In this document: in pieces, positions 1 to 8,875 of the stretch
Layout of the letters: the number at the start of each line of letters is the position of its first letter
Numbering within the stretch: the first letter of the stretch is position 1
NCBI GenBank assembly: GCA_001598975.1
Contig: BBXU01000262.1
Span: 1-15,706 of the forward strand
Reading direction: 5' to 3'
DNA from: Parachlorella kessleri
Lineage: Eukaryota > Chlorophyta > Trebouxiophyceae > Chlorellales > Chlorellaceae
Length of the DNA: 15,706 nt
The notes under the pieces: model-generated
The model's database searches: none
What the model was told of the DNA's origin: nothing
The model's input: only the letters and a program-made list of their open reading frames with translations
Made by a program: the position numbers and the translations under genes

Positions 1-182
1 GGCGCGCATCAGCGCTGCCCAGCTGGCTGCCGATGACAACCAGCTCAAGCGACGGCAAGCAGAGATGACAAGCCGTCCCCTGCCAGTACGGTAGCTCCTG
101 GCACTCCACCCCCAGCCGTGGAGCGTACCTACAATTTCCTGCTTGCAGGCAAGCAGGGCCAAGCATATGCTGGCTGACTACC

Positions 183-258
183 CCACCTGGAGGGCCACCT
201 CCTGAACCCACCTGGATATGATGACTAACCCACCTGCAGGGCCACCTCCTGCACCCGG
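183..258 (-). repeat. Tandem duplication of exon 2 3' end plus donor (RGG gene)
   Basis: Two 27-nt segments at 230-256 and 183-209 differ at two positions and are offset by 47 nt. Each contains the last coding bases of exon 2 and a GTGGG donor-like sequence. Similarity continues into the intron side (GTGGG[T/G]TAGTCA, then ATAT). The upstream copy (donor at 233) is the one in frame with the exon. The second copy has a potential donor at 186. Confidence 0.85.
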
Positions 259-1417
259 GCGTCATGGGGAAGCCGCTTGATCCGCCACAGCAGCTCCTCT
301 GCCGCGTCCACGCCATACCCGCCCCCATCCCCCGCCATGTGCGAGTGGTGATAGCCGTTGGCGTGGCGGCCGCGGCCGCGGCCCCGGCCGCCGCCCCAGC
401 CCCGGCCAGCACCGCCGGGCGCACCGGCAGCGCGGCCGTTTGCGGCGGTCGCAGAGCCACCGCCCCGCGGGCCACCGCGGAAGCCGTTGCGGGGGCCGCC
501 GCTGCCCCTGTACGGCAGGGATCAGAGGGAGGGTAAGCTTGCCCAGCAACGCTATAAGGACTAAGGCTTGTGTTCGCTCCCGAGGCGCTGGAGGGATCCC
601 TGATGAGGCCCGACATCAGACAGACAGCTATTGATGAGCAAGATGAGTTGCAGCCGCCCCTGCAATAATGGAGCGGCTGGGGTCTAATGCAACAGTCGCG
701 AGCACCGTGTGTGAGAATACATAAAGCTTATAAGGATACACAAAGCTTACACTCCTACCGTACAGCCCAGCCACAGTGTTGGAAACGGCTCAGCCGAGGC
801 ACACACGGACAAGTGGGCATGGGAAAGTGCAAACTGCATTGCTGCCGGCTCCAGTGGGAGAGCGCCAAGCCAACTCTTGGCCTCACCCATCCCATCACCG
901 TCGCAGCCAGCACGCGTGCGCAGCCAGTAGCCAGTACCAGAGCGACAGGTAACAGGCAGAGAAAGCTGACCCCAGAGGCAGGGTAGGGGGGAGAGTTGCG
1001 CCCACAGTGTGCCCGCGCATGCACCCACCTTCCATGGTGGCCGCCCCGCCCGTCACGCTGCTGGTCTTGTATCTGCATCCCGCCCCAGCCTCGCGCCCCA
1101 TGGTGCGCTTGCTGGTGCTGCTGCTGGTCCGGTCCTGCTGCCGTCGCTGCTGGGGGCGGCGGCAGCGGCGGGGCAATGAACTGCTGGGGCGGCACATTCA
1201 AGCCTGGCTGGCCCGGGTGATGCGGGCCAGGGAAGTAACCGGCGTTGGGGTGGTAGGGGCCCAGCGAGAACTGCGCAAACTGGGCCGGAAGCCAGTGCTG
1301 GTAGTGCCCGTTGGCCATGTAAGCGCCTGCCGGGACATGCTGCTTGAGGGCCTGCTGGTCACCGCAGACCTCCGTTGCAGCGCCCTGCTCTCGGACGTGG
1401 TTGTCGTAGCCATTCAT
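234..1417 (-). CDS. RGG-rich, Pro/Gln-rich putative RNA-binding protein (5' part, continues off left edge)
   Basis: Two exons can be joined: 1417-1029 (ATG at 1417, 129 codons plus two bases) and 507-234. The donor is AG|GTGGGT, the acceptor is TACAG at 508, and the phases agree across the 521-nt intron. Exon 1 encodes a Tyr/His/Pro/Gln-rich disordered region with a PPLPPPP run near residue 85 and a poly-Gln/His patch near 97. Exon 2 encodes a Gly/Arg-rich segment with several RGG/RGR repeats, then a short possibly helical stretch (EELLWRIKRLPHDARVQEVA). Exon 2 ends CTGCAG with donor GTGGGT at 233; without splicing a TAG follows two codons later, so the gene probably continues into 1-233. Weak exon candidates lie there (for example ending near 130 or starting near 26), but I cannot fix them. 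RGG segments in known proteins usually bind RNA. The family is not recognised. The protein part is credible; the name is descriptive only. Confidence 0.65.
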
Positions 1418-1841
1418 GGTCGAAAGAGGCGCTCTTGGTTATACCGGCTGCATGGACTGCCGTGCCCTGTCGTGGACCGAGCGGGCTGGCGAGGGAGCCA
1501 AGTGGGTGAGATTCCAGCCCAGTGCGTACCCCAGTGATGCCGGCAGCAGAGACCAGGCTTGCTCACCGCACTGAGAAAGAACCCCAACACTGGCGGAGAG
1601 GGGATAACCGCCGTCTATGGAACACACCTCGCCTAGCCAGGGTAAAAGAGTGAAGCAACGATTCAGATAACCATCACGCCTGGAGCGTCCGGAATGAGCA
1701 CTTGAAACTTGGCTTGTCTGTCCTTGCCACGTGAGGGGGGTATCCAGTCTGATCTCGTTGGATGGCATCTGAGCAAGCTACCCATCCATTCTTGCGCGCA
1801 TTGTCCTCTGCGACTGCTTGCTTACCGTAAGACGCTTAACT
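1418..1841. promoter_or_regulatory. Divergent promoter / 5' UTR spacer
   Basis: This 424-nt stretch separates the start codons of two head-to-head genes, the RGG protein (minus) and the PsbP-domain protein (plus). It must therefore hold both 5' UTRs and probably both promoters. No convincing TATA box is visible at a useful distance from either start. The only recognisable element is a G-box core (CACGTG). No third gene is evident. Confidence 0.5.
1728..1733. promoter_or_regulatory. G-box core CACGTG upstream of the PsbP-domain gene
   Basis: The palindromic hexamer CACGTG, within GCCACGTGAG, lies 109 nt upstream of the PsbP-domain start codon. In plants G-boxes bind bZIP/bHLH factors and are common near light-responsive photosynthesis genes. 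A hexamer can occur by chance, so its role here is inferred from position only. Confidence 0.3.
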
Positions 1842-4665
1842 ATGTTGGGAAACGTGCAGATTGGCAGCCATCGGCTTGCCAGTGCAGCAGCTGCCATCCG
1901 ATCAAGACCCCCAGCTTTGCGAGCAGTGAGCACATCATCAGCTCCTCAGCTCCCAGCATCACACGAGCCAACCCAGTCAGACAGAAGTCTACAGCTGTCT
2001 CGCCGGGGCCTGCTGGCAGCGGCTAGCACCCTTCCCTGGCTGGCGCCCCTGGCTTTGCAAAGCACTGCAGCTGAGGAGGTACGTTCAATTGGGGCAAGCC
2101 TCTGACATGCTGGCCCCCAAGCCATGCACCCCAGGGTTCCACTGCCCTAAGTACAGCTCTGAACACCACTGCTGCCTGGCGGCCACACCAAGCCGGCACC
2201 TTGGGCGGGCCTTACTGCAGAAGAGCCCGTCTCAGAGGCTTGGCTGCCTGACCGCCTTGTGCTGCCCCACCGCCCCAGTGCAGTTTAGAACGCTGCGGGA
2301 CGACACCCTAGCCTACCAGTTTGACTATCCCGTGGCTACAACACAAGGCCGGCAGCTGCCGCTCGTGTTTAGCAGGCGGCCGGAGAAGTACTCGTCTGCG
2401 GCGCCCCTCACAGCAGACGCTAGGTACGCTTTGCTGACCGGTCCCAGTGCCAGCAGGGTTGGCTGCAAGGGAGGCCTGGACAGCCCCACTCTTGGCCTGG
2501 GGCTCCTGGCGTTTACTACGGCTTGGTGGACTTGGGTGGAAAAGTGGCACTGGGCCTACAGAGGCAAATGGCCAGTGAGACGGGGCGATGACCCTTTGGT
2601 ACCTAATTTGGTCCGATGGCATGCCTTGTTGCTGTGGCGGATCGTGGCGTATGGTGAAGGCATGGGCGGGAAAGTGTATTAACTGTGGTTTAATGTTTGC
2701 AGGCAACGTATTGTGTGTGAGCTGGCAGACTTGATAGATGCTGTGACTGTCTCCGTTACGGTGAGTCAGCTGGCATAGGCCGCCAGGCGTGCCCGCTTAC
2801 AGGTCCGCTGATAACTTTTCAGCGGACAGTAGTTGTGTTGGACCTGCCAGTGCTCTTGACTGCACAGGGCCATGCTCCGTAAGCTGTGCTGCGCTGTCCC
2901 GTGCCAAGTCATGCCTTGCTGCCCCGTGCTTGGCATCTCACAGTTGGACATGCCCTCCAGAAAGTGGTGCTGTGCTGAGTGTGCTGCTGCTTGGATGCTG
3001 AGGCATGCTGTGCTATGCGCGCTGTGCAGGTCGGCCCACCCGGCGGCACCCTACGAGACCAGGAGCCCTCCCAGTGGGCTCCCAAGGCGGTAGCAGAGCA
3101 GGTGCTTATAGACCGCTCTACTGGCCGGCTCACCTCCGGCCAGCGCGTGAGCCTGAATAGCGTGGAGGCGGTGGAGGAGCGGGAGCAGGAGGGCGTGCGG
3201 TACATCCTGTACGAGCACGTGTCGCAGGTGAGTCATGCGGTACATCCTGTACGAGCACGGGTCGCAGGAAGGCGTGCGGTACATCCTGTATGAGCACGTG
3301 GGGCAGGTGAGTCCCAGTGGAGGGAAAGGGACGTGAGTGAGCCTGGATGGTGGGAAGGCAGCGGAGGAGCGTTAGCGGAGGGGTGTGCACTATGTTGCAT
3401 CTGGACACATCTGGTAGGTGGTCCCAGGGGGCAGCTGAGGAGTAAAGAAAAGAAAAGAAGTGCTGGGTGTCGAGTGGTCTGGGGTGGTGTACGTGGGCTC
3501 CCAAAAGGGGGGCAGCCTGCTAGACATTGTATGGTTCTTATTTACCCTGTTACTGATTCCCCTGTAGCCGTCTGACCATACTATGCACTGGCCTTTCTGT
3601 GACCTCTCATCATTGCCCTGCAGTTATTTCCACCTCCACTTATGCTTGCAGCACCCTGTTACGTCCCCTATCCCTCTCGGTGCATTTCCCAGTGGCCTGC
3701 AACCCTTTCCGTTCCTCAAGGCCCCCCGCTCTGCTCTGCCAGCCTGCCCTCGTTTTGACACTCAATCCCCCTCGCCTCGCCATGTGTGTCTTTTCCAGAC
3801 TTCAAAAAGAGTGTCATCATATGTTTCCAGGGCTCCCCCACCATCAGCAACCGCTCCCGGGAGACCTACCGCCATGCGCTGGCGGTCACCGCCATGCGGC
3901 CGGGCATAGAAGGGACTCCTTTCCTGTACACACTCAACCTCAGCTGTCCCAACGAGCTGTGGGATGGGCTAGAAGTGCCCTTCAGGAGAGCCGTGGAGTC
4001 ATTCCGGTGAGCAGGAACAGTAATGGGGAACCCCCCCCCCCCCCCTCCCCCTCCCCTCCCCTCCCCTGTGTGCGCATTAGTAGGAGTCTTAGGGGGACCT
4101 TCATGGGGGTGCTGTTCAGGAAGGCGGTGGAATCCTTCAGGTGAGCAGGAGCAGTTGCAAAACCTCATGGTTCGTGTTCTCGTGGAGTCTTCAAGGGCAC
4201 CTTGCCAGGAGGGGCAGTGGAGTTCCTTCAGGCGAGCAGGAAGATTGAGGGACTTTATCTGCTAGCACAAGCCAGCCTAACTGTTGCCCCGCACCGAGGG
4301 AGTGAGCGGGGGTTTAGGAGCGCCCTCACCCACCCTTGGGAGCAGCTGTGGCTCAGGTGGAGAGTGATGGTGAGCAGCTAGACTAGTGAGTTGTGGCGTT
4401 AGGCCACCACGATTGCACAGGACAGTTGTTGAGCACTGCTGCACAGATTCTCCATGTGTGGTTTTTGTGTGTGAGCAGATAGCCCCCTGCATCGGTATTA
4501 CTCTGCTTGGGTTTGCATACATGACTGTGAGACTTCCTGTCCCAGTAGAAGGATACCTCGGTAAAGATGCGTTGACAGTCAATCAACCCCTTGCCTTCTC
4601 GCAGGCTACTGTCCCCGGGGCCCAAGTATGTTGCTCCTGACCAGAAGTCCTTTCTGTTCTTCTGA
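1842..4665 (+). CDS. PsbP-domain-containing thylakoid lumen protein (PPD family)
   Basis: Six exons in consistent phase: 1842-2078, 2284-2423, 2703-2760, 3030-3227, 3831-4006 and 4605-4665 (TGA), giving 289 aa. Residues 1-50 are rich in Ala, Ser and Arg like a chloroplast transit peptide. A twin-arginine (RR, 54-55) followed by a hydrophobic stretch to about 72 and a small-residue site near 77 indicates Tat-type import to the thylakoid lumen. The PsbP fold follows: FRTLRDDTLAYQFDYPVA, a VTVSVTVGPP strand, LIDRSTGR, YILYEHVSQ|GSPTISN, ETYRHALAVTAMRPG, PFLYTLNLSCP and the terminal PDQKSFLFF. The last elements are strongly characteristic of the plant PPD proteins rather than of PsbP itself. PPD members act in assembly or maintenance of photosystems, but I cannot assign the exact member. 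The upstream TTG at 1818 was rejected in favour of the ATG. The 603-nt intron 4 and 598-nt intron 5 begin with duplicated donor regions. Expression is possibly light-linked (G-box upstream). Confidence 0.92.
2803..2827. repeat. Intronic 9-bp hairpin (PsbP-domain gene, intron 3)
   Basis: The arms GTCCGCTGA (2803-2811) and TCAGCGGAC (2819-2827) are perfect reverse complements with a 7-nt AT-rich loop. The hairpin lies in the middle of intron 3. No function is evident. It could fold in the pre-mRNA or be chance. Confidence 0.6.
3193..3312 (+). repeat. Triplicated exon 4 3' end with donor site (PsbP-domain gene)
   Basis: Three tandem copies of a 39-40 nt unit encode GVRYILYEHVSQ and its donor: 3193-3232, 3233-3271 and 3272-3312. 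Copies 1 and 3 keep CAG|GTGAGT (donors at 3228 and 3307). Copy 2 has CAG|GAAGG, which is not a donor. Only donor 1 keeps the reading frame into exon 5; extension through the copies meets TGA at 3291-3293. Confidence 0.93.
3981..4240 (+). repeat. Repeated exon 5 3' end and donor region (PsbP-domain gene)
   Basis: The sequence encoding FRRAVESFR with its donor (3981 to about 4020, donor GTGAGC at 4007) recurs at 4115-4155 as FRKAVESFR with donor GTGAGC at 4141, offset 134 nt. A decayed form follows at about 4212-4240, where the donor is GCGAGC at 4232. Copies 2 and 3 also share an upstream block (near 4082-4110 and 4182-4210), so they form a tandem pair of about 91 nt. The copies lie inside intron 5. 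Confidence 0.88.
4031..4067 (+). repeat. Poly-C / (CCCCT)n tract in intron 5
   Basis: A run of 15 C is followed by T and then four C4-5/T blocks. The complementary strand has G-runs compatible with a G-quadruplex. It sits between the first and second copies of the duplicated exon 5 end. Homopolymer length is error-prone in sequencing, so the exact count is uncertain. Confidence 0.9.
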
Positions 4666-4939
4666 TGTGCGTGGCTCTGCCTTGGAGTGATGCGTGTTGC
4701 AGTTGACCACAATGATGGGACAGTGATGGGTAGCAGCTGACAGCGACACAGCACCATTTCAGCCATAGCAGGGCCCTGCATGTCTCGAGGTCGTGAAGGG
4801 CATCTACTACAACCTGTGGCCTGTCCCGCATAGGTCTGCTTTCCTGCCTGGCCTGATGAAGCCAAGCCGTCGTCTGGCGTGCCAGCCATAACGCCTGCCA
4901 CAAAGCTTTGTGGGGGCGGCTTGACTTCTGAACTGCAGC

Positions 4940-4944
4940 TGTAA
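4940..4944 (+). terminator. Candidate TGTAA poly(A) signal, PsbP-domain gene
   Basis: TGTAA is the usual polyadenylation signal of chlorophyte nuclear genes. This copy lies 275 nt after the stop codon, a normal 3' UTR length for such algae. A pentamer is weak evidence alone. Confidence 0.35.
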
Positions 4945-5132
4945 CGAAAATGCCAGCCTTTCAGCTAACAAGTTACACCTGCTTGGACAATTCTGATATA
5001 CATCTGCCCTTATGAAGCTTTCCGAGCCGCTGTCCGACCCCTTGCATATCGTCAAGCTATGGCTGGTGCTTACTACCATCCTATATATAAGCCACCTTTG
5101 CAAGCCCTAGGTAAGGCAATCCCAAAGCGTAA

Positions 5133-5298
5133 CCTCAGGCGCATCCAGTCCTACTGTACAGCCCAGCTCTCATTCCCTATTCGCACTACCTGCCACCCAT
5201 GCAATAACCCCTCAGGCTCACTCTGCATTCAGTCCTATTAGTACAGCCCAGCTCTCACTCCCTGTTCGCACTACCTGCCACCCTTACTAATAGCCCCT
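5133..5298. repeat. Two tandem copies of a ~80-nt interspersed repeat
   Basis: Units at 5133-5209 and 5210-5298 share the ordered blocks CCTCAGGC, CAGTCCTA, GTACAGCCCAGCTCTCA, TTCGCACTACCTGCCACCC and a final AATA(A/G)CCCCT. The same blocks recur at 8703-8875, beyond the FAS1 gene. I see no coding capacity or terminal inverted repeats. It looks like a dispersed non-coding repeat family. Confidence 0.85.
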
Positions 5299-5546
5299 TT
5301 CCTCCTATCACGGCAGCCTGACGGAGGTTCAAGCTTCAATCCCTGGCGGCCGTTCTCCTCCTAATAAGTTTGTAACCAGTCTTGGCGGCGGCGCCCTGCC
5401 ATCCCTGGCTGGCGGGTCATGGCCCCCGCCACATGCGGCTACATAACACGCATGCAGCGTTGAGCTCCGCACACACTGGCTGCGGGTTGCGAATTGACTG
5501 CTCCTCCTTACCAAAGCTCAAGGCAGTCTCTCACCACCTAGCAGCC

Positions 5547-7926
5547 ATGATGCGTCGCGTCACAGCCATCCTTTTCGCCACATGCCTGGTGACTTCAGCT
5601 TTTGCCCAGGTAGGCTGGAGGCCCTTGTTCCAGCTTCAAGATCAGTTGGCACAGTAAAGTAGCTAGGGGTTGGGAGGTTTTGGCCGCACCAACTGGGTTT
5701 GGTAATCGGGTTCCGATTTATAGGGATGTTTGGCGAGCAACGCGGCATCAAGAGTTGGTGGTTGCCTTGCTCTGCCCACCACTCTAGGTTGTCATGATCA
5801 CTTCTGAAGCCGAGGCTACGTGCCTTTGTCTAGGGCATGCTGGCCGCCCGAGGCCGAGTCCGCCCACATGCGTCGTCTCCACCCATCCAGGCCAGCTGTT
5901 ATTTATACTCTGCCTTTCCAGATTGGCACACCGACGCAGCGGGCATGCGGGGGGGAAGAGGTGTCGGGTTGGGCGGTCCGGACCGCGTCATCCAGAAGTC
6001 TAGTAAGCAACCAAGGTGCTGCTGTTGTGCAGGGGTCGGACTGCTGGCTGCAGCAGATGTCCCAGAACAACGACCTGTTCTCCCTCGCTCAGCTCCTCCA
6101 GTCTACCAAGGTCCTTCCCAACTCTGTCCAGGAGAAGTCGACCCTGTTCCTGCCAACCAACGCAGGTGGGTGTTAGGTGTGGGCCTGCCACTGCAGGGGG
6201 CGGGAGTTAGGTCGTTTCGTGTAGCAGGGAAGCGCAACGTGGCATGACAACGTACTTAGGGTGTGCTTCGGCACACCTGCCTGCGCGTGCTTCCCGCTGC
6301 TGCCATGCGCTGTGCTTTCTTGCAGCCGGGTTGCGCTGGCTTCGTGTGACTGGGCTTCAGTCGTGACGGCAGACCGAGCTATGCTAAATATGTACATATT
6401 TAGCATAGCTCGGTAATTGTATAAAAGTTGCTAAACCTCCCCGTCATATATCATAACCTGGACATTTAGCCTTGTTTGTAGTCGTTGCATTGCCACTTTC
6501 TAAATTGACACGGCTTTCCTGGTCATCAACGCTTCTATGCAGTGCTGTCGATGTGTCCCCATGTGCGTCTCCTCTGGTCAACAGTGCTCATCTAAGCATG
6601 ACTATTGGTGTGTCTGGCATGCAGCCTTCGTGACTTTCCTGGTCAATAACAACCTCAGCCTGGACACACTGAGCCAACAGCTGGCTTCCGACCCCCAGTT
6701 CAGGGGCAGGGTAAGCGACGCAGGTTGACTTTGGTTGGCGCAGTAAACTGATTCGTACTGAAGGGACACATGGCAACCACTGCAGTTGTCGCTGCGGGTG
6801 GTCAGGTTTCACTGCTTTGATTACCACTCGGTGTATACACACCAGACTTTTATTCAGCGGAACCCCTTCTGTTACGAGGATGATTTCACTAGGCCAGACG
6901 TTGACTGCGCTCGTGCCTGCAGAGGAGGGCAGGTACGTAATCTGTCCAGTGTCTTGCCACAAGCAGACAACGAGCCACGCCGTGTGTCCGTCTGCAGATC
7001 GACTCTGTCCTCATGGAGCATGTGCTGATGCTGCCCAACGTCAACCTGGCTGACCTTGCCAACAGCCCCACCCCCACCGCCCTCTCCATGATCCACGATG
7101 GCGACTATGACGTGACTGTCTCCAATGTGCGTACGCGCTGCGCATCATGCCGCTTATCTATGGATCTATGAGCTCAGCTGGTGCCCCACATGAGAGAGGG
7201 AAAGCATGCGAGCAGGGGCACAGCGTGCAGGCGTTGCCGGTGGTTGGTCATCAGCCCTGCGGGTCACCCATGCCGTAAGCTTTTCGACCAACACCTCTCA
7301 ACACCACCTCTAACACCAACACCTCCTAACACCACACCAGCGGGTGTTGTTGCCGGCTGTGGATGTGGCGCCCTTGCTTGGCTGCCTCGTTTGCCAGGCG
7401 CAACCTACTCAGTCCACTGTTGCAAAGTGTGCCTGCAGGATCTGTCCACCGTGAGCAGCCCCGCCAACCAGGCCAACATTGTGGACACTATCACCCTCTG
7501 TGGCATGACCGGCTTTATCATCGACGGGGTGAGTGGCCTTCATTAAAAAGTGTGAAAATAGCTGTACTTACATTGCACTTTACATATTGCGCTCTATATA
7601 GCGCGAATACCGGTCAAGTCGTCCTTGCTGTGGGTGGTGGTTTCTTTTTTATTTGAGGGGTTATGCTTGTGGCTTGCATGCGACGTCAGTGCTATACTTG
7701 AACGGCGGAAGTGGACATGGACGTACTGCAGCATGAGTTGAACAGCAGCTCAAGAACAGCAGCTCACAGAGAGAGGGGAGATGGAAAAGACAGAGGAGTT
7801 GCATGTTTTTGTGTGGTATCTTTGCAGGTGCTGCTGCCCGCCACAGATATTGCCTCTGTGCCCGTGACAACTCACGACCAGATTGAGGCCCTGTTTGCTG
7901 CCGCTGGCAACTCCACCATGGCTTAA
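5547..7926 (+). CDS. Secreted single-domain fasciclin (FAS1) protein
   Basis: Six exons in consistent phase: 5547-5609, 6033-6165, 6625-6710, 6998-7126, 7439-7528 and 7828-7926 (TAA), giving 199 aa. Two adjacent ATGs start the frame. Residues 1-20 form a signal peptide (basic MMRR, hydrophobic core, AFA|Q cleavage). The rest is one FAS1 domain: LFSLAQLLQST (helix), the H1-type motif STLFLPTNAAF at the exon 2/3 join, FRGRIDSVLMEHVLML (the His-containing segment), a DYDVTVSN strand, and the H2-like ITLCGMTGFIIDGVLLPAT near the C-terminus. FAS1 domains mediate adhesion or matrix contacts at the cell surface. Here the protein would be extracellular or wall-associated. There is no second FAS1 domain, membrane anchor or clear GPI tail. 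The boundary of exon 4 (donor GTGCGT at 7127) is the least certain. Introns 1 (423 nt), 2 (459 nt) and 4 (312 nt) hold no recognised exon; intron 2 holds a palindrome. Confidence 0.9.
6373..6414. repeat. Perfect 42-bp palindrome in FAS1 intron 2
   Basis: The 42 bases starting ACCGAGCTATGCTAAATATG are identical to their own reverse complement, with no spacer. The palindrome is AT-rich compared with its surroundings and is followed at once by an AT-rich stretch with TATAAAAG (about 6420-6427). It could form a cruciform in DNA or a 20-bp hairpin in the pre-mRNA. It may be the closed end of a miniature inverted-repeat element. No flanking target-site duplication is obvious. Confidence 0.97.
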
Positions 7927-8180
7927 ATCGGAGAGCTGGGAACTGGTGCTGCGGCTGTCGCTTGTCTCCCCGATGGACGACGCTCGCTCCAGGTGGTGTA
8001 GGGAACAGTTTGAGGCGTCTCTCAAACCCCACTGCTGAATCTTTTCCTCAACCCTTGCCTAGGACAGAAGAACTCAAACACTCTAGGGCCCTGCCTTGCT
8101 CAAACACTCCCCACAGTATGTGGGCCTCTCCCCCATTGGGATTGCGCCCCGGCATGTTGGCATCATAACGTTTGCATCTC

Positions 8181-8220
8181 TAGGTCGCCGTTGTCATGTG
8201 TAGGTCGCCGTTGTCATGTG
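8181..8220. repeat. Perfect 20-bp tandem duplication
   Basis: The unit TAGGTCGCCGTTGTCATGTG occurs twice without mismatch, followed by TAG as the start of a third copy. It lies in the FAS1 3' UTR. It is a simple recent duplication with no visible function. Confidence 0.97.
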
Positions 8221-8576
8221 TAGCTGCAGGCTGGCTGTTTTGCAGAGCTTTGCCCTGCTGCTGCTGCTGTTGTTTGTTGTCTCCAAGCCGAAACTCCCCC
8301 TTCCACACTGTGATTCAGCCCCCAGGGCGTCACGTTCTGTCATCTCGCGTTCTGTCATTGGCACCACATCATTGTGTTGGTGCATCCACTTTGGTCGTGG
8401 ATACCCCCATTTTTGCCTTTTCTGTTCCTGCCACCTTGGCTGATGAGCTCAGATTTCTCCAGAGGTTTTGCCGTCACGGCTAACTTTTATACTATTGTGT
8501 ACAGACGGAGTCGTGGGTTGGTGGCTTGTGGAATGTGGCTCGTTGTAGTGGCTAGCAACCCTTAAGGGTTTGGGTG

Positions 8577-8581
8577 TGTAA
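8577..8581 (+). terminator. Candidate TGTAA poly(A) signal, FAS1 gene
   Basis: TGTAA lies about 650 nt after the stop codon and directly follows a 14-bp palindrome. Another TGTAA occurs at 8824-8828. Choice between them needs transcript ends. Confidence 0.3.
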
Positions 8582-8702
8582 CCTTCCGTAGCTGTGAGGA
8601 AGATCCAAGTCACAGGAAAATATGATAACCTTCGATGTTGCCGCCCATCTGAAAACCCAAACCAAGGCAGCATGCCGCATCTATCCCTGCCGGTACAGTT
8701 GA

Positions 8703-8875
8703 CCTCACTCCTATTCGCACTACCTGCCAACCTTACTACAACAAGGGCGCCATAACTGGCTCAGAACTCAGGCACGACTCAGGCTCATTCTGCATCCAGC
8801 CCTGTCAGTCCAGTCCAGCCCAGCTGTAATCCCTGTTCGCACTACCTGCCACCCATGCTAATAACCTGGCTCCTT
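8703..8875. repeat. Partial and full copy of the dispersed repeat seen at 5133-5298
   Basis: A short partial copy (8703-8745) has CCTATTCGCACTACCTGCCA. A longer copy (about 8768-8875) has the blocks CTCAGG, TCTGCATCCAG, CCAGCCCAGCT, CCCTGTTCGCACTACCTGCC, ACCCATGCTAATAACC in the same order and orientation as the copies at 5133-5298. The FAS1 gene is thus bracketed by direct copies. Confidence 0.82.

Larger units (their letters stand above)
4666..5546. other. Spacer: 3' UTR of PsbP-domain gene and 5' region of FAS1 gene
   Basis: I see no supported coding exon here. It contains a TGTAA motif at 4940-4944 (candidate poly(A) signal for the upstream gene), a TATATATAAG run near 5083, and a two-copy repeat at 5133-5298. 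The TATA-like run is about 460 nt before the FAS1 start codon. It could be a promoter element only if the 5' UTR is long. Confidence 0.6.

Noticed and set aside
1007..1537. 176-codon plus-strand open frame
   Set aside because: It is antisense to exon 1 of the RGG gene and has no family features. The minus-strand reading splices coherently.
2089..2682. 197-codon plus-strand open frame
   Set aside because: Only 2284-2423 within it matches the PsbP domain; the rest is intron on both sides of exon 2.
3599..4144. 181-codon plus-strand frame ending in GVLFRKAVESFR
   Set aside because: Its end matches the duplicated exon copy, but the rest is intron in a different frame from the true exon 5.
7289..7345. 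ACACC/CTCC-rich stretch as a coding Thr/Pro repeat
   Set aside because: It is in FAS1 intron 4, and its frame does not join the FAS1 exons. It is simple low-complexity sequence.
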